Below, piece after piece: positions 1 through 9,831 of a stretch of 64,000 nucleotides of DNA. The translations under genes were made by a program, and so were the position numbers. The DNA is from Streptomyces cylindrosporus. GTDB lineage: Bacteria; Actinomycetota; Actinomycetes; Streptomycetales; Streptomycetaceae. The stretch spans positions 372,001 through 436,000 of the forward strand of contig NZ_JALDAY010000006.1 of assembly GCF_022698165.1 (NCBI RefSeq), read 5' to 3'. Below the pieces are notes generated by a model that was not told where the DNA came from, ran no database searches, and saw only the letters and a program-made list of their open reading frames with translations. Each line of letters begins with the position of its first letter. The first letter of the stretch is position 1.

Positions 1-655
1 CCAGGGAGACCGCCGCGACCAGCACCACGCCCGCGAGCCAGTTGACGCGCTCGCCTCCTCCGACCCGGGCGGATCCGGGCAGCAGGATGCAGGCGAGACC
101 GGCGAGCAGGGTGGCGGCGCCGGTGACGACGAGGAGGTAACGCCAGCCCGGTGACTGGACCATCGCCTCGGCGACGACGGCGCCGGTCGCTCCGCCGAGC
201 GTCGCGGCTCCCGCGATCACCGCGGTGGCCACCGGCACCTTCTGCCACGGGAGGGCTTCCCGGGCGAGGCCGAAGCACAGCGGCAGGACACCGCCGGCCA
301 CGCCCGCGACCGCCTGCCCGGCGATGACCCCGGACAGGGTGTCGGTGGCGAGGCTGATGGCGGCTCCGACGGTGGAGACCAGCAGCAGGGCGACGAGCAG
401 CCTGCGCCGCCCGTAGCGGTCGCCGACGCGCCCGCCGACCACGGCGGAGGCGGCGGCGACCAGGATGAACGCGTTGACCGCCCAGCCCGCGTTGTCGAGG
501 TCGGTGCGGAAGTGGACGATCAGCACTTGCAGTGCGCCGACCAGCGCCGTGGCGGCGAAGCCCGCGGCGGCCGCCGCGAAGGCCAGCAGTCCGACCAGCA
601 GCGGCAGGGGACGGGCAGGGCGGACACCGGTGGCGGTGTCTGGGGATGGTGACAT
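1..655 (-). CDS. MFS efflux transporter, C-terminus cut off by window edge
   Basis: An inner-membrane drug/proton antiporter of the major facilitator superfamily is the likely product. The visible 218 residues begin at ATG 655 and run off the left edge, so roughly the second half is missing. Hydrophobic helices alternate with short loops, and the loop-2 signature of the family (GGRVGDRYGRRR, around residues 56-67) is present. An AAGGA ribosome site lies 5-6 bases before the ATG. A 7-1-7 palindrome at 699-713 sits just upstream and suggests repressor control. The upstream gene on the same strand is an SDR oxidoreductase 190 bp away, so the exporter may have its own promoter. The substrate cannot be read from the sequence. 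Confidence 0.9.
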   Translation of the reverse strand, partial: MSPSPDTATGVRPARPLPLLVGLLAFAAAAAGFAATALVGALQVLIVHFRTDLDNAGWAVNAFILVAAASAVVGGRVGDRYGRRRLLVALLLVSTVGAAISLATDTLSGVIAGQAVAGVAGGVLPLCFGLAREALPWQKVPVATAVIAGAATLGGATGAVVAEAMVQSPGWRYLLVVTGAATLLAGLACILLPGSARVGGGERVNWLAGVVLVAAVSL

Positions 656-698
656 CTCTGTCCTTCTCGGATAGGCGGCGAGGAGTGATCGCCTCGCT

Positions 699-713
699 CG
701 GAACGCCGTTCCG
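699..713. promoter_or_regulatory. Perfect 7-1-7 palindrome upstream of MFS exporter
   Basis: The arms CGGAACG (699-705) and CGTTCCG (707-713) are perfect reverse complements around one central base. The site lies 44-58 bp upstream of the exporter start. The size, symmetry and position fit an operator for a TetR-type repressor, a common control mode for drug exporters. No adjacent TetR gene is visible, so the cognate regulator would lie left of the window or elsewhere. Confidence 0.5.
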
Positions 714-845
714 CAGGAGGAACCGACCCGGGGACTGGGCCGCTGCTCCCGTGGAAGGGCCCGTTCGCCTCGGAGCGTGACAGCGGCGCGAAAGGGGCGG
801 CAAAACCGAGTCCCGCTGAGTGGTGCGCCCGTTGAAAACCCCGCT

Positions 846-1679
846 CTACAAGGCCGGTTGGGCCGCCCGGGCCCCCTCGGGGAAAGACTCCCAACGGTCC
901 AGTTCCGCCAGGCGCGAGCGCAGGGACGCCCGGATGTGTTCGACCGCGTCCGCGCCGACGGCCAGCCGCAGCGGCGGCTCCTCCAGCGCCGTGACCGCCG
1001 TGATCGCGTCCGCAACCGCGACCGGGTCGCCGAACGCCTCGGGCGGCAGCTCGGAGAAGTCGGTGAGGAACTTGCCGACGGTCGGGGCGTAGACGTCGTT
1101 CGGGGCGACGACGCGGAGGTTGGCGGCGAAGTCGGTGGCGAAGGTGCCCGGCTCGATGACGGTGACCTTGACGCCAGTGGGGGCCAGTTCGTGGGCGAGG
1201 GCCTCGCTGAACAGCTCCACGGCACCCTTGGAGGCGGCGTACAGGCCCGAGGAAGCCCAGGCCAACTGGCCGACGAGCGAGGAGGTCTGCACGACACGGC
1301 CCCGGGCGGCGCGCAGCGCCGGGAGCGTGGCCCGTAGGACGGTGAGGTTGGCCAGCACGTTGGTGTCGAAGACCGCGCGGGCCTCGTCGGCGTCGATCTG
1401 CTCGACGGCTCCGAACAGCCCGTATCCGGCGTTGTTGACGAGGACGTCCAGGCCGCCTGCTGCCTGTACGGCGGCTGCCAGGACGTCCTGGGCGTCGGGG
1501 GCGGTGATGTCCAGTGCGACCGGGGTGACCTGCCCGCGAGGGGCGCGGTCGGACAGGTCGGCGAGCCGGTCTCGGCTGCGGCCGACCGCGATCACATGGG
1601 CGCCGTCGGCAAGCGCGCGTTCGGCGACGAGGCGACCGAAGCCGGAGGTGGCGCCGGTGATGAGCCAGGTGGAAGGCAT
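846..1679 (-). CDS. SDR family NAD(P)-dependent oxidoreductase
   Basis: A 277-residue classical short-chain dehydrogenase with a Rossmann fold, probably cytoplasmic. The cofactor glycine motif TGATSGFG is at residues 8-15, NNAG follows near residue 88, and the catalytic Ser plus YxxxK (YAASK) occur in the expected spacing around residues 140-158. An arginine after the second strand (VGRSRDR) suggests NADP(H). The start is ATG 1679, because the preceding in-frame codons extend into the divergent gene without any family similarity. It is divergent from an XRE/MmyB-type regulator at 1852, an arrangement repeated at 48.6-50.4 kb. The substrate is unknown. Confidence 0.92.
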   Translation of the reverse strand: MPSTWLITGATSGFGRLVAERALADGAHVIAVGRSRDRLADLSDRAPRGQVTPVALDITAPDAQDVLAAAVQAAGGLDVLVNNAGYGLFGAVEQIDADEARAVFDTNVLANLTVLRATLPALRAARGRVVQTSSLVGQLAWASSGLYAASKGAVELFSEALAHELAPTGVKVTVIEPGTFATDFAANLRVVAPNDVYAPTVGKFLTDFSELPPEAFGDPVAVADAITAVTALEEPPLRLAVGADAVEHIRASLRSRLAELDRWESFPEGARAAQPAL

Positions 1680-1851
1680 GTCGAGGACTCCGTGGGGTGG
1701 GGTGGAAGCGGGATCGCCGAGTGGCGTCCCGCTCTTCAGCCAACCGCCGTCGGACCCGTACGGGGGCCCTGGAACCGGCCCGCCGCTTCCTGGGATCCGG
1801 AGGGCCACCTTGGCCACCGCGCCGCGCACCGGCGCGCGCGACCATGGGGCC

Positions 1852-2742
1852 ATGGAGCGGAACGAAGGACTCGCCGACTTCCTGCGTGCCCGGCGCGCGG
1901 CGATGGACCCCGGGCGGCTCGGCATCCACGACGCGGCCCCGCGCCGGGTCCCCGGGCTGCGCAGGGAGGAGCTGGCGGCCCTGGCGGGCGTCAGCGTGGA
2001 CTACTACACACGCCTGGAGCAGGGCAGGCCCATCACGCCCTCGGAGTCGGTGCTCGACGCCCTGGCGGACGCCCTGCAGCTCGACGCGGCGGAGCGCAGC
2101 TATCTGCGCGCGGTGGCACGCAGGCCCTCGGCCGCGGGCAGGCGCCGTAACCCCCGAACCGTGCAGAAGGTACGGCCCGGTGTGCACGCGTTCCTCGCCC
2201 GTCTCGGGGACACGCCGGCGTTCGTACTGGGCCGCCGTACCGACATCCTGGCCAGCAATCGGATGGCCCGCGCTCTGCTCGCCGACTTCGACGCGATGCC
2301 GGTGCGGGAGCGCAGTGCCGTGCGCTGGGTGATGCTCGACGAGGCCGCGCGGTCGTTGTTCGCCGAGGGCTGGGAGAAGGCCGCCTCCATGTTCGTCGGG
2401 ATCCTGCGGATGGACGTGGCACGTCATCCCGACGATCTGCGCACGGCCGAGCTGGTGGGCGAACTGTCCATGAAGAGCGAGCACTTCCGTCGCTGGTGGG
2501 CCGACCAGAAGGTGGTCGAGCCCGCGCACGGCAGCAAGACCCTGCGCCATCCGATCGTCGGCCGCCTGACCCTCCACACCGAGGCGCTGACCTTCCCCGG
2601 CGACCCCGACCAGAGCCTGTTCGCCTTCCTCGCCGATCCCGGATCACCGTCGGAAGAGGCACTGACGGTGCTCTCCGCCTGGGCGGCCGAGCGCGCCGGC
2701 TCCGGCCGGTCCGAGGCGGCCCCTGCCCGGCGCCGGCCGTAG
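1852..2742 (+). CDS. XRE-family helix-turn-helix regulator with MmyB-like ligand domain
   Basis: A 296-residue DNA-binding regulator. The N-terminal helix-turn-helix carries the family signature RRVPGLRREELAALAGVS followed by DYYTRLEQGR (about residues 26-60). The rest resembles the MmyB/PAS-like ligand-binding domain typical of this actinobacterial family. The start is ATG 1852; a nearby ATG at 1843 is out of frame. It is transcribed divergently from the SDR gene at 846-1679 with 172 bp between the starts, so it probably controls that gene and itself. No convincing palindrome was found in the shared intergenic region. The effector is unknown. Confidence 0.9.
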   Translation: MERNEGLADFLRARRAAMDPGRLGIHDAAPRRVPGLRREELAALAGVSVDYYTRLEQGRPITPSESVLDALADALQLDAAERSYLRAVARRPSAAGRRRNPRTVQKVRPGVHAFLARLGDTPAFVLGRRTDILASNRMARALLADFDAMPVRERSAVRWVMLDEAARSLFAEGWEKAASMFVGILRMDVARHPDDLRTAELVGELSMKSEHFRRWWADQKVVEPAHGSKTLRHPIVGRLTLHTEALTFPGDPDQSLFAFLADPGSPSEEALTVLSAWAAERAGSGRSEAAPARRRP

Positions 2743-2864
2743 GTCCGGCATCTCGGCCAGGACCCGGAGAGTCTCTTCCGGGAAACCGCCCAGTTTCCGC
2801 GACCGTCGCCGTCAGTACGTATGACAGCCGGAAGGGGGGACCGACATGGGAGGAACCCGACACC

Positions 2865-3869
<1,005 letters not shown>

Positions 3870-3889
3870 TCACGACAGGAAACACCCCC

Positions 3890-5314
3890 ATGATCGAACA
3901 GAGCCGGGTGGCGACCCCCGCCACCCGGGCCGAACCCACGGCTGCGCACAACCCGCGAGCCGTCCTCACGGTCCTGTCGCTGGCCGCGTTCATGGCCAGC
4001 CTGGACACCTTCGTCGTCAACGTCGCCTTCGACGCGATCGGTACGAGCTTCAGCGGGTCGTCGATCGCCAACCTGAGCTGGGTGCTCAACGGGTACGCGA
4101 TCGTCTTCGCGGCGCTGCTCGTGCCGCTCGGACGTCTGGCCGACAGGATCGGCCGCAAGCGGATGTTCCTCCAGGGCCTCGGGCTGTTCACTGCGGCGAG
4201 CGTCGCCTGCGCCGTCGCCCCGGGCCTGTGGTGGCTGGTGGTGTTCCGGCTGCTGCAGGCCGCCGGCGCGGCCGCGATCACCCCGACCTCGCTCGGCCTC
4301 CTCCTGGCCGCGGTGCCGGCGGGCAAACGGCTCGGGTACGTGCGGATCTGGACCACCGTCGCCGGGATCGCCGCGGCAGGCGGACCCGTCATCGGCGGCC
4401 TGCTGGTCACCGCTTCCTGGCGCTGGGTGTTCCTGATCAACCTCCCGGTCGGGATCGTCGCGTTCGTCGCCGCCCGCCATGTCGTGCCGGACTCGCGGGA
4501 CACCGCCGTGACCAGGATTCCCGATGGGCTCGGCGCCGGGCTGCTGACCGTCGGTGTGGGCGCGCTGGCCCTTGCCATCGTCAAGGGCGGCGACTGGGGC
4601 TGGGGCAGCGAGGACACGATCGCGGTCTTCGTGCTCGCCGTGGCAGCGCTGGCAGGGTTCGTCTGGCGGGCCGAGCACCACCCCGTGCCGGTGGTCGACC
4701 CCGCCCTCTACCGCGTCCGCACCTTCGCCGCGGCCAACCTCGCGATGCTCGCCTTCAGCCTCGGCCTGGCCGGCTACCTGCTCATGGTGGTGCTCTGGCT
4801 GCAGAACGTCTGGCACTGGTCGACGATCGCCACCGGTTTCGGCGTGGCGCCCGGACCCGCCATGGTCCCCCTCGTGGCCGTGCTCACCCAGCGCCTCGCC
4901 CACCGGGTGCAGGCCGGCGCCCTGGCCGCCGTGGGCAGCGTGCTGTTCGTGGTGGCCGCCGTGGTCAACCTCCTGTTGCTCGGCCCGCACGGCACGCGCT
5001 ACGCGAGCGAACTGCTGCCCGGCCAGCTGATCGCCGGCCTCGGCATAGGGCTGACCCTGCCCACGCTGCTGGCGGCCGCGACCGCGGGCCTGCCGCCGCA
5101 CCGGGCCTCGACCGGCAGCGGAGTGATCAACATGACGCGCCAGATCGGGTTCGTGCTCGGCGTCAGCATCGTCGTCGCGATCCTCGGCGCCCCCGCCTCC
5201 TACGCCGCGGCACACCATGCCTTCCAGCACGGCTGGTGGACCATCGCGGGCGCCGAGCTGGTCGCCGCGGTGTCCTGCCTCGGCTTGCTGCGCCGGCGGG
5301 CGAGCACGGACTGA
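3890..5314 (+). CDS. DHA2-type MFS drug exporter
   Basis: A 474-residue multi-span inner-membrane transporter. The first helix carries the DHA2-like FMASLDTFVVNVAF, and loop 2 contains GRLADRIGRKRMF (about residues 83-95). The many hydrophobic segments fit the 12-14 helix EmrB/QacA drug:H+ antiporter group. ATG 3890 follows AGGAAAC and lies 20 bp after the sigma factor stop, so the two are likely one transcript. A VOC-family gene follows after 89 bp. The trio resembles a small inducible xenobiotic-response unit, but the substrate is not visible. Confidence 0.9.
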   Translation: MIEQSRVATPATRAEPTAAHNPRAVLTVLSLAAFMASLDTFVVNVAFDAIGTSFSGSSIANLSWVLNGYAIVFAALLVPLGRLADRIGRKRMFLQGLGLFTAASVACAVAPGLWWLVVFRLLQAAGAAAITPTSLGLLLAAVPAGKRLGYVRIWTTVAGIAAAGGPVIGGLLVTASWRWVFLINLPVGIVAFVAARHVVPDSRDTAVTRIPDGLGAGLLTVGVGALALAIVKGGDWGWGSEDTIAVFVLAVAALAGFVWRAEHHPVPVVDPALYRVRTFAAANLAMLAFSLGLAGYLLMVVLWLQNVWHWSTIATGFGVAPGPAMVPLVAVLTQRLAHRVQAGALAAVGSVLFVVAAVVNLLLLGPHGTRYASELLPGQLIAGLGIGLTLPTLLAAATAGLPPHRASTGSGVINMTRQIGFVLGVSIVVAILGAPASYAAAHHAFQHGWWTIAGAELVAAVSCLGLLRRRASTD

Positions 5315-5403
5315 CCGGCACGCGTCCCGTCGGCCGGGCCCCACCACCCACCCGCACAGACCCAAGACACACACCCACATCACGCGGCAGAAAGCAGACC
5401 GTC

Positions 5404-5754
5404 ATGTCCAGCGCAGTCTTCGGCATCACCTTCGACGCCTCCGACGCCAAGGTCGCCGCGTCCTTCTGGGCCGAGGTCCTCGGCCGTACCGTCGCGGAAG
5501 GAGCCGACGAGACCAACGCGGCCATCGAGGCCGACCCCGCCGTCCCGGGCTCCCGGATCGGCTTCCGCCAGGTCCCCGAGGGCAAGAAGGTCAAGAACCG
5601 CGTGCACTTCGACCTGGTCACCGCCGACTTCGACGCCGAGGTACGACGCCTGACCGAGCTCGGAGCCACCCGGCTCAACGAGGTCGACGCCCACATCCAC
5701 TACGTCACCCTCGCCGACCCCGAGGGCAACGAGTTCGACCTCATCGCCGCCTGA
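5404..5754 (+). CDS. VOC-family (glyoxalase/bleomycin resistance-like) protein
   Basis: A 116-residue single-domain vicinal oxygen chelate protein, probably acting as a dimer in the cytoplasm. The N-terminal half has the usual A-FWAEVLGR pattern. The C-terminal half has VHFDLV followed by the closing ADPEGNEFDLI motif, whose glutamate is a typical metal or substrate ligand. ATG 5404 follows the exporter by 89 bp. Its last 14 bases overlap the 3' end of the convergent AraC gene. It may sequester or modify the compound handled by the upstream exporter; this is inferred from position only. Confidence 0.88.
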   Translation: MSSAVFGITFDASDAKVAASFWAEVLGRTVAEGADETNAAIEADPAVPGSRIGFRQVPEGKKVKNRVHFDLVTADFDAEVRRLTELGATRLNEVDAHIHYVTLADPEGNEFDLIAA

Positions 5755-6532
5755 CCTCACCGACGCGGCCGGCCCGGTAACGGCCGGGTGTGGTGCCGAT
5801 GATGCTCGCGAAGGCCTCGATGAAGCCGCTGGGGTTCGCCCAGCCGCAGGCGTGCGCGACGCGGGTCGTGTCGTGGCCGTCGGCCAGCAGGACGAGGGCG
5901 TGATGGATGCGCACCTGGGTGCGCCATTCGTAGAAGGTCATGCCCAGTTCGTCGCGGAAGAGCCGGCTGAGCGTGCGGGCGCCGGCTCCGACCGCCCGCC
6001 CCAGTTCGGCCAGTGAGCTGTTGTCCGCGGGCTGCTCGTGAAGGATCCGCGCGACGGCCCGCAACCGGTCGTCGCGCGGCTCCGGCAACTGCAGCGGCTG
6101 CTCGTTCGCCTCGTGGAGTTCGTCGACGAGGACCCGGCGCAGCCGGGCGCTCGCGGCGCGGTCGTGGCTGCGGGGCCCCGTGAGGGTCAGCAGGATCTCG
6201 CGGGCGAGGCCGGAGACGAGGAACACGGCCGGCCGGTCCGGCACCAGCCGAGCCAGGGACGCCGGCAGGAACACGATCCGCATCTCGGTGTCGCTGTGCG
6301 CACGGTGCTGGTGGGTGAACCCCGCGGGAGTCCAGGCGACCCGGTTGGCCGGCACGATCGACGTACCGCTCTCCGTGCGCACGGAGAGCACACCCCGGGC
6401 CGCATACACCAGATGCCCACGGGTATGGCGGTGCACCGAGCTCGCCTCCCCCGAGGGCCACAGATGCACCCCTGCGGACGGCCAGAGCTGTGACGTCCCA
6501 CCGGTCCCGGGGACTTGGCGGCCTACAGGCAT
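5741..6532 (-). CDS. AraC-family transcriptional regulator
   Basis: A 263-residue regulator. The N-terminal half is a cupin-like sensing domain (HRHTRGHLVYAARGVL around residues 36-51). The C-terminal half holds the two helix-turn-helix units, with the signature GMTFYEWRTQVRIHHAL and then ACGWANPSGFIEAF near residues 195-250. ATG 6532 was chosen because the sequence further upstream lacks family similarity. It is divergent from the MDR oxidoreductase at 6626, leaving about 93 bp for a shared control region, and probably activates that gene and the hydrolase after it. Its 3' end overlaps the convergent VOC gene by 14 bp. Confidence 0.92.
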   Translation of the reverse strand: MPVGRQVPGTGGTSQLWPSAGVHLWPSGEASSVHRHTRGHLVYAARGVLSVRTESGTSIVPANRVAWTPAGFTHQHRAHSDTEMRIVFLPASLARLVPDRPAVFLVSGLAREILLTLTGPRSHDRAASARLRRVLVDELHEANEQPLQLPEPRDDRLRAVARILHEQPADNSSLAELGRAVGAGARTLSRLFRDELGMTFYEWRTQVRIHHALVLLADGHDTTRVAHACGWANPSGFIEAFASIIGTTPGRYRAGRVGEVRRR

Positions 6533-6625
6533 AGCTTGGCATTCTACCGGTGGCCCGCCGCACCGGCCCCGGGCAACAGTGGACCCATGCGCGAACAAAC
6601 AGGGCACCCTCAAAGGGTTACGACG

Positions 6626-7603
6626 ATGAAGGCGGCGGTCTGTGTCAGGGCAGGCGGCCCGGAGGTGCTGGAGCTGCGTGAGCTGCCGGTCCCGGAGGTC
6701 CGGGAGGGCTGGAGCCTGGTGCGGATCAAGGGCGCGGGACTGAACCGCTCGGAGCTGAGGACCCGTCAGGGGCACTCCCCCGACGTAAGGTTCCCGCGCG
6801 TGCTGGGCATCGAATGCGTGGGAGTCGTGGCGGCCTCGACCGACCCCCTCCTCCCGGACGGCACCACCGTCGCCGCCGTCATGGGTGAGATGGGCCGGCA
6901 GTTCGACGGCGGATACGCGGAGTACGCGCTGCTGCCGAACTCCCTCCTGATGCCGCTCGCCACCACCCTGCCCTGGGACGTCCTGGCCGCGCTGCCCGAG
7001 ACGTACCTGACCGCGCAGGGCTCACTGGACGCGCTGGGAATCGAACCGGGCGGCAAGGGACGGCTGCTGATCCGCGGCGGGACCTCGTCGGTGGGCATGG
7101 CGGCCGCGTCGATCGCGGCCGGGTACGGCATCGAGACCGCGGCCACGACGCGGCGGCGCGACAAGACCGATGCGCTGGCAGCGGCGGGCGTGGACCACGT
7201 ACTCCTGGACGACGGCGAGCATCTGGCGGACGGTGTGCACGAGATCTGGCCCGAGGGTCCGGACTACGTTCTGGATCTCGTCGGGACGGCCACGGCGGTC
7301 GATTCGCTTCGGCTGGTGCGGCGTGGCGGGACGGTGTGCATGACGGGCACGCTCAGCGGCTGGCTGATCCCGGACTTCGAACCGGTCGCGATGATCCCGT
7401 CCGGAACCAGGCTCACGGCCTTTCACAGCGACAACGTCAAGGGCAGCGCGGGCAGGCCCCTGCTGCAACGCGTCGTCGACGAGGTCGAGGCCGGCGTCTA
7501 CCGGCCCAACGTGGACCGCGTCTTCGCCCTCGACGACATCGCCGCGGCCCACCGCTACATGGAGGACAACCGGGCCGCCGGGAAGCTGGTCGTGCTGCCC
7601 TGA
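6626..7603 (+). CDS. Zinc-independent MDR oxidoreductase (quinone reductase/zeta-crystallin type)
   Basis: A 325-residue medium-chain dehydrogenase/reductase. It starts with the family-typical MKAAVCVRAGGPEVLELRE. It has the N-terminal GroES-like fold and then the nucleotide-binding domain with GKGRLLIRGGTSSVGMAAA (about residues 144-162). The structural zinc cysteines of alcohol dehydrogenases are absent, which fits a quinone oxidoreductase or enoyl-reductase-like enzyme using NADPH. ATG 6626 was preferred over an in-frame ATG at 6587, which precedes unrelated sequence. An alpha/beta hydrolase follows 32 bp later and is probably in the same transcript. The AraC gene upstream is the likely regulator. 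Confidence 0.9.
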   Translation: MKAAVCVRAGGPEVLELRELPVPEVREGWSLVRIKGAGLNRSELRTRQGHSPDVRFPRVLGIECVGVVAASTDPLLPDGTTVAAVMGEMGRQFDGGYAEYALLPNSLLMPLATTLPWDVLAALPETYLTAQGSLDALGIEPGGKGRLLIRGGTSSVGMAAASIAAGYGIETAATTRRRDKTDALAAAGVDHVLLDDGEHLADGVHEIWPEGPDYVLDLVGTATAVDSLRLVRRGGTVCMTGTLSGWLIPDFEPVAMIPSGTRLTAFHSDNVKGSAGRPLLQRVVDEVEAGVYRPNVDRVFALDDIAAAHRYMEDNRAAGKLVVLP

Positions 7604-7635
7604 AGGGAGAATGGGCGAGGCGAGGAGGTGCGGCG

Positions 7636-8493
7636 ATGGCTGAACGCATGATCGACGCAAACGGCGTGGAGCTGTGCACCGAAGCTTTCGGTGACCCCTC
7701 GGACCCGCCCGTCCTGCTCATCATGGGCACCGGCGCGTCGATGCTCTGGTGGGAGGAGAGCTTCTGCCGGCTGCTCGCCGATGGCGGACGGTTCGTGATC
7801 CGTTACGACCACCGCGACACCGGTCGCTCCGTCACCTACGAGCCGGGGCGGCCCGCCTACACCGGCGCGGACCTCGTCGGTGACGCCGTCGCCGTGCTGG
7901 ACGCCCATGGGATCCCGGCCGCGCACCTGGTGGGTGTCTCGGCCGGAGGGGCTTTCGCCCAGCTGGTCGCGCTCGACCATGCCGATCGGGTGCTCTCGCT
8001 GACCCTCATCAGCACGACCGGCGCAGTGCCCATGGACCGCGAACTGCCGCCGCCGACGCAGGAGTTCATGCGGTTCGTGTCGTCGGCGCGGGTCGACTGG
8101 TCCCGGGCCGCCTCGGTGATCGACCACCTGGTCGCCTACTCACGTGTGCTCGCGGGCGGCCGCCGCCCGTTCGACGAGGGCGCGGCCCGTGACCTGGTCC
8201 GCCGTGACGTCGAGCGCGCACGCGACTTCGCCGCCGTACAGAACCACGACCTGCTCCCCCACGGCGAGCAGCCACACCAGGGCCTGTCGTCGCTCGCCGT
8301 GCCAACCCTGGTCATCCACGGCACCGCCGATCCGATGTTCCCCTTCGAGCACGGCCGGGCGCTGGCGCAGGAGATCCCCACGGCCGACCTGATGGCCTTG
8401 GAGGACGCGGGCCACGGCGTCGAGCGGGCCGACTGGGAGACGATCGCCGATGCGGTCCTGCGACACACCGCGACACCAGGGGATCACGCCTGA
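7636..8493 (+). CDS. Alpha/beta-fold hydrolase
   Basis: A 285-residue cytoplasmic hydrolase of the epoxide hydrolase/haloperoxidase-like group. The nucleophile elbow GVSAGG is near residue 97. The acid lies in HGTADPMFP (about residue 232) and the catalytic His in DAGHGVERADW (about residue 258). The oxyanion-region motif MGTGASMLWW follows strand 3. ATG 7636 is preceded by GAGGTGCGGCG, a good ribosome site. It lies 32 bp after the MDR oxidoreductase and is probably co-transcribed. Its last 10 bases overlap the 3' end of the convergent SnoaL-like gene. The substrate is unknown. Confidence 0.92.
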   Translation: MAERMIDANGVELCTEAFGDPSDPPVLLIMGTGASMLWWEESFCRLLADGGRFVIRYDHRDTGRSVTYEPGRPAYTGADLVGDAVAVLDAHGIPAAHLVGVSAGGAFAQLVALDHADRVLSLTLISTTGAVPMDRELPPPTQEFMRFVSSARVDWSRAASVIDHLVAYSRVLAGGRRPFDEGAARDLVRRDVERARDFAAVQNHDLLPHGEQPHQGLSSLAVPTLVIHGTADPMFPFEHGRALAQEIPTADLMALEDAGHGVERADWETIADAVLRHTATPGDHA

Positions 8494-8912
8494 CGCAGAT
8501 GCCGACTCACATCGCCGACCAGGTTGATGCGAACCCGCCGCTCCACGAAGCGCCACTGCCCGTCCCGTCGCTCGAAGCGGTCGTGGTAGCGGCCGCCGGC
8601 GATGGGTTGCAAGGGCAGGTCGGGCAGTGCCTGCAGCACGGTGACGTACGAACGTGCGACCGCCGTACCCGCCTCTTCGTCGACCTCGATGGCGATGTTG
8701 GTCGTGACGTGCTGGGTGCGGGGCGTGCCGTCGGCGTAGACGATCAGCGTGTCCCGGAACATCTTCTCGATCGCGTCCCTGCTGCGCACCGGCTCGCCGC
8801 TGCCCGCGAAGGTGGCGTCCTGGAGCAGCCCTCCAAGGCCCGCGAAGTCTCCGTCGTCGACGAGTTCGGCGTAGCGCGCGATCAGGTTCTCGATGGCTCG
8901 GTGGCTGGACAT
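8484..8912 (-). CDS. SnoaL-like (NTF2-fold) protein
   Basis: A 142-residue single-domain protein of the nuclear transport factor 2/SnoaL-like superfamily. An N-terminal helix (AIENLIARYAELVDDGDF) is followed by the cone-shaped sheet and ends with GRYHDRFERRDGQWRFVERR, the most conserved stretch of this group. Members include ring-hydroxylating dioxygenase beta-like proteins, cyclases and dehydratases, so the reaction cannot be named. ATG 8912 overlaps the stop of the upstream GNAT gene by one base (TGATG), which implies translational coupling. The 3' end overlaps the convergent hydrolase by 10 bp. Confidence 0.85.
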   Translation of the reverse strand: MSSHRAIENLIARYAELVDDGDFAGLGGLLQDATFAGSGEPVRSRDAIEKMFRDTLIVYADGTPRTQHVTTNIAIEVDEEAGTAVARSYVTVLQALPDLPLQPIAGGRYHDRFERRDGQWRFVERRVRINLVGDVSRHLRQA

Positions 8913-9634
8913 CAGGCAAGCTCCAAACTGAGCTGGGAGCCGAGTTCCGCGAAGCCCAAGGCGGCTGCCACGCGCCGTGAGGCCAGGGGCCGTGCGCGCC
9001 ATTGCGGCAGCAGCCCGGCGCCGAGAGCGTGCGAGACCGCCGCCGAGCCGGCCACTCGCGCCAGCCCTCGCCCACGCGCCCGGGGCGCCGTCAGCACGCA
9101 CAGGTGGGCGGTCCTGCTCGGCCAGGTCCGGTAGCCCGCGGCAGCAATCGCCCGACCCTGCTCGTGAACCACGAACGCCGGCGAGGTGATCTCGTCGAGT
9201 GCGGCCTCTCCGGCGTCCTGTTGGCCGGCCGTCTCCTCCAGGCGGCGCAAATCCGGGTGGTCGGCGGGCAGTTGAGCGACTGCCACCGCACCGGTTCCCG
9301 CCCGCCGGAAGCCCTCCGCGGAGACATACGCCAGTGTCGCGGGCCCCAGCATCCGGGCCACGGGCAGCACCTCCCGGACCGATTCGCCATCCATCAGGGC
9401 CTCCACCGACAGCCGCGCCGGCGTGTCGGAAACGATCAGGGCGGCGCGCTCACTCGGCACGGTCATCAGCGCCGAACCGCCCAAGGCCACAGCCCCGAGC
9501 CAACCGGGCGGGCACAGAGCGGATTTCGGGGAGACCACCACGTTCACACCACCGGCCGGCGCGAATGACACCGGCACTCCCGCCAGTTCCTCCCACAGCC
9601 CCCGGGCCCTCACCAGCAACGGATCACTCGCCAC
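8912..9634 (-). CDS. GNAT-like N-acetyltransferase
   Basis: A 240-residue protein. The C-terminal third has the acetyl-CoA pyrophosphate loop (LTAPRARGRGLARVAGSAAV, about residues 178-197). A strand (AHLCVL) precedes it and GFAELGSQLSLEL closes the fold, so this part resembles FR47/GNAT enzymes. The N-terminal 140 residues are poorly recognisable and may be a degenerate second acetyltransferase fold. The start is ATG 9634. Its TGA stop shares a base with the ATG of the SnoaL-like gene, so both are probably translated from one message. The acceptor substrate is unknown. Confidence 0.78.
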   Translation of the reverse strand: MASDPLLVRARGLWEELAGVPVSFAPAGGVNVVVSPKSALCPPGWLGAVALGGSALMTVPSERAALIVSDTPARLSVEALMDGESVREVLPVARMLGPATLAYVSAEGFRRAGTGAVAVAQLPADHPDLRRLEETAGQQDAGEAALDEITSPAFVVHEQGRAIAAAGYRTWPSRTAHLCVLTAPRARGRGLARVAGSAAVSHALGAGLLPQWRARPLASRRVAAALGFAELGSQLSLELA

Positions 9635-9831
9635 ACCGCCCGATCCTGCCAGACGCCCCCGGATCGCTTCGCGTGCCCACTGCAGTGGGGCATGTGGCTG
9701 GTGTTGCGGCGGGTCTCGGGGCGGCCCGTGGTGACCATGGCTGGTTTGCGTCGGTGAAGCGGGCGGACGGCACGGATGACGGTTCCCTTATCGGCCAGAC
9801 AGAACGTGACCGGTTGTGGCCCGAGGCCGGT

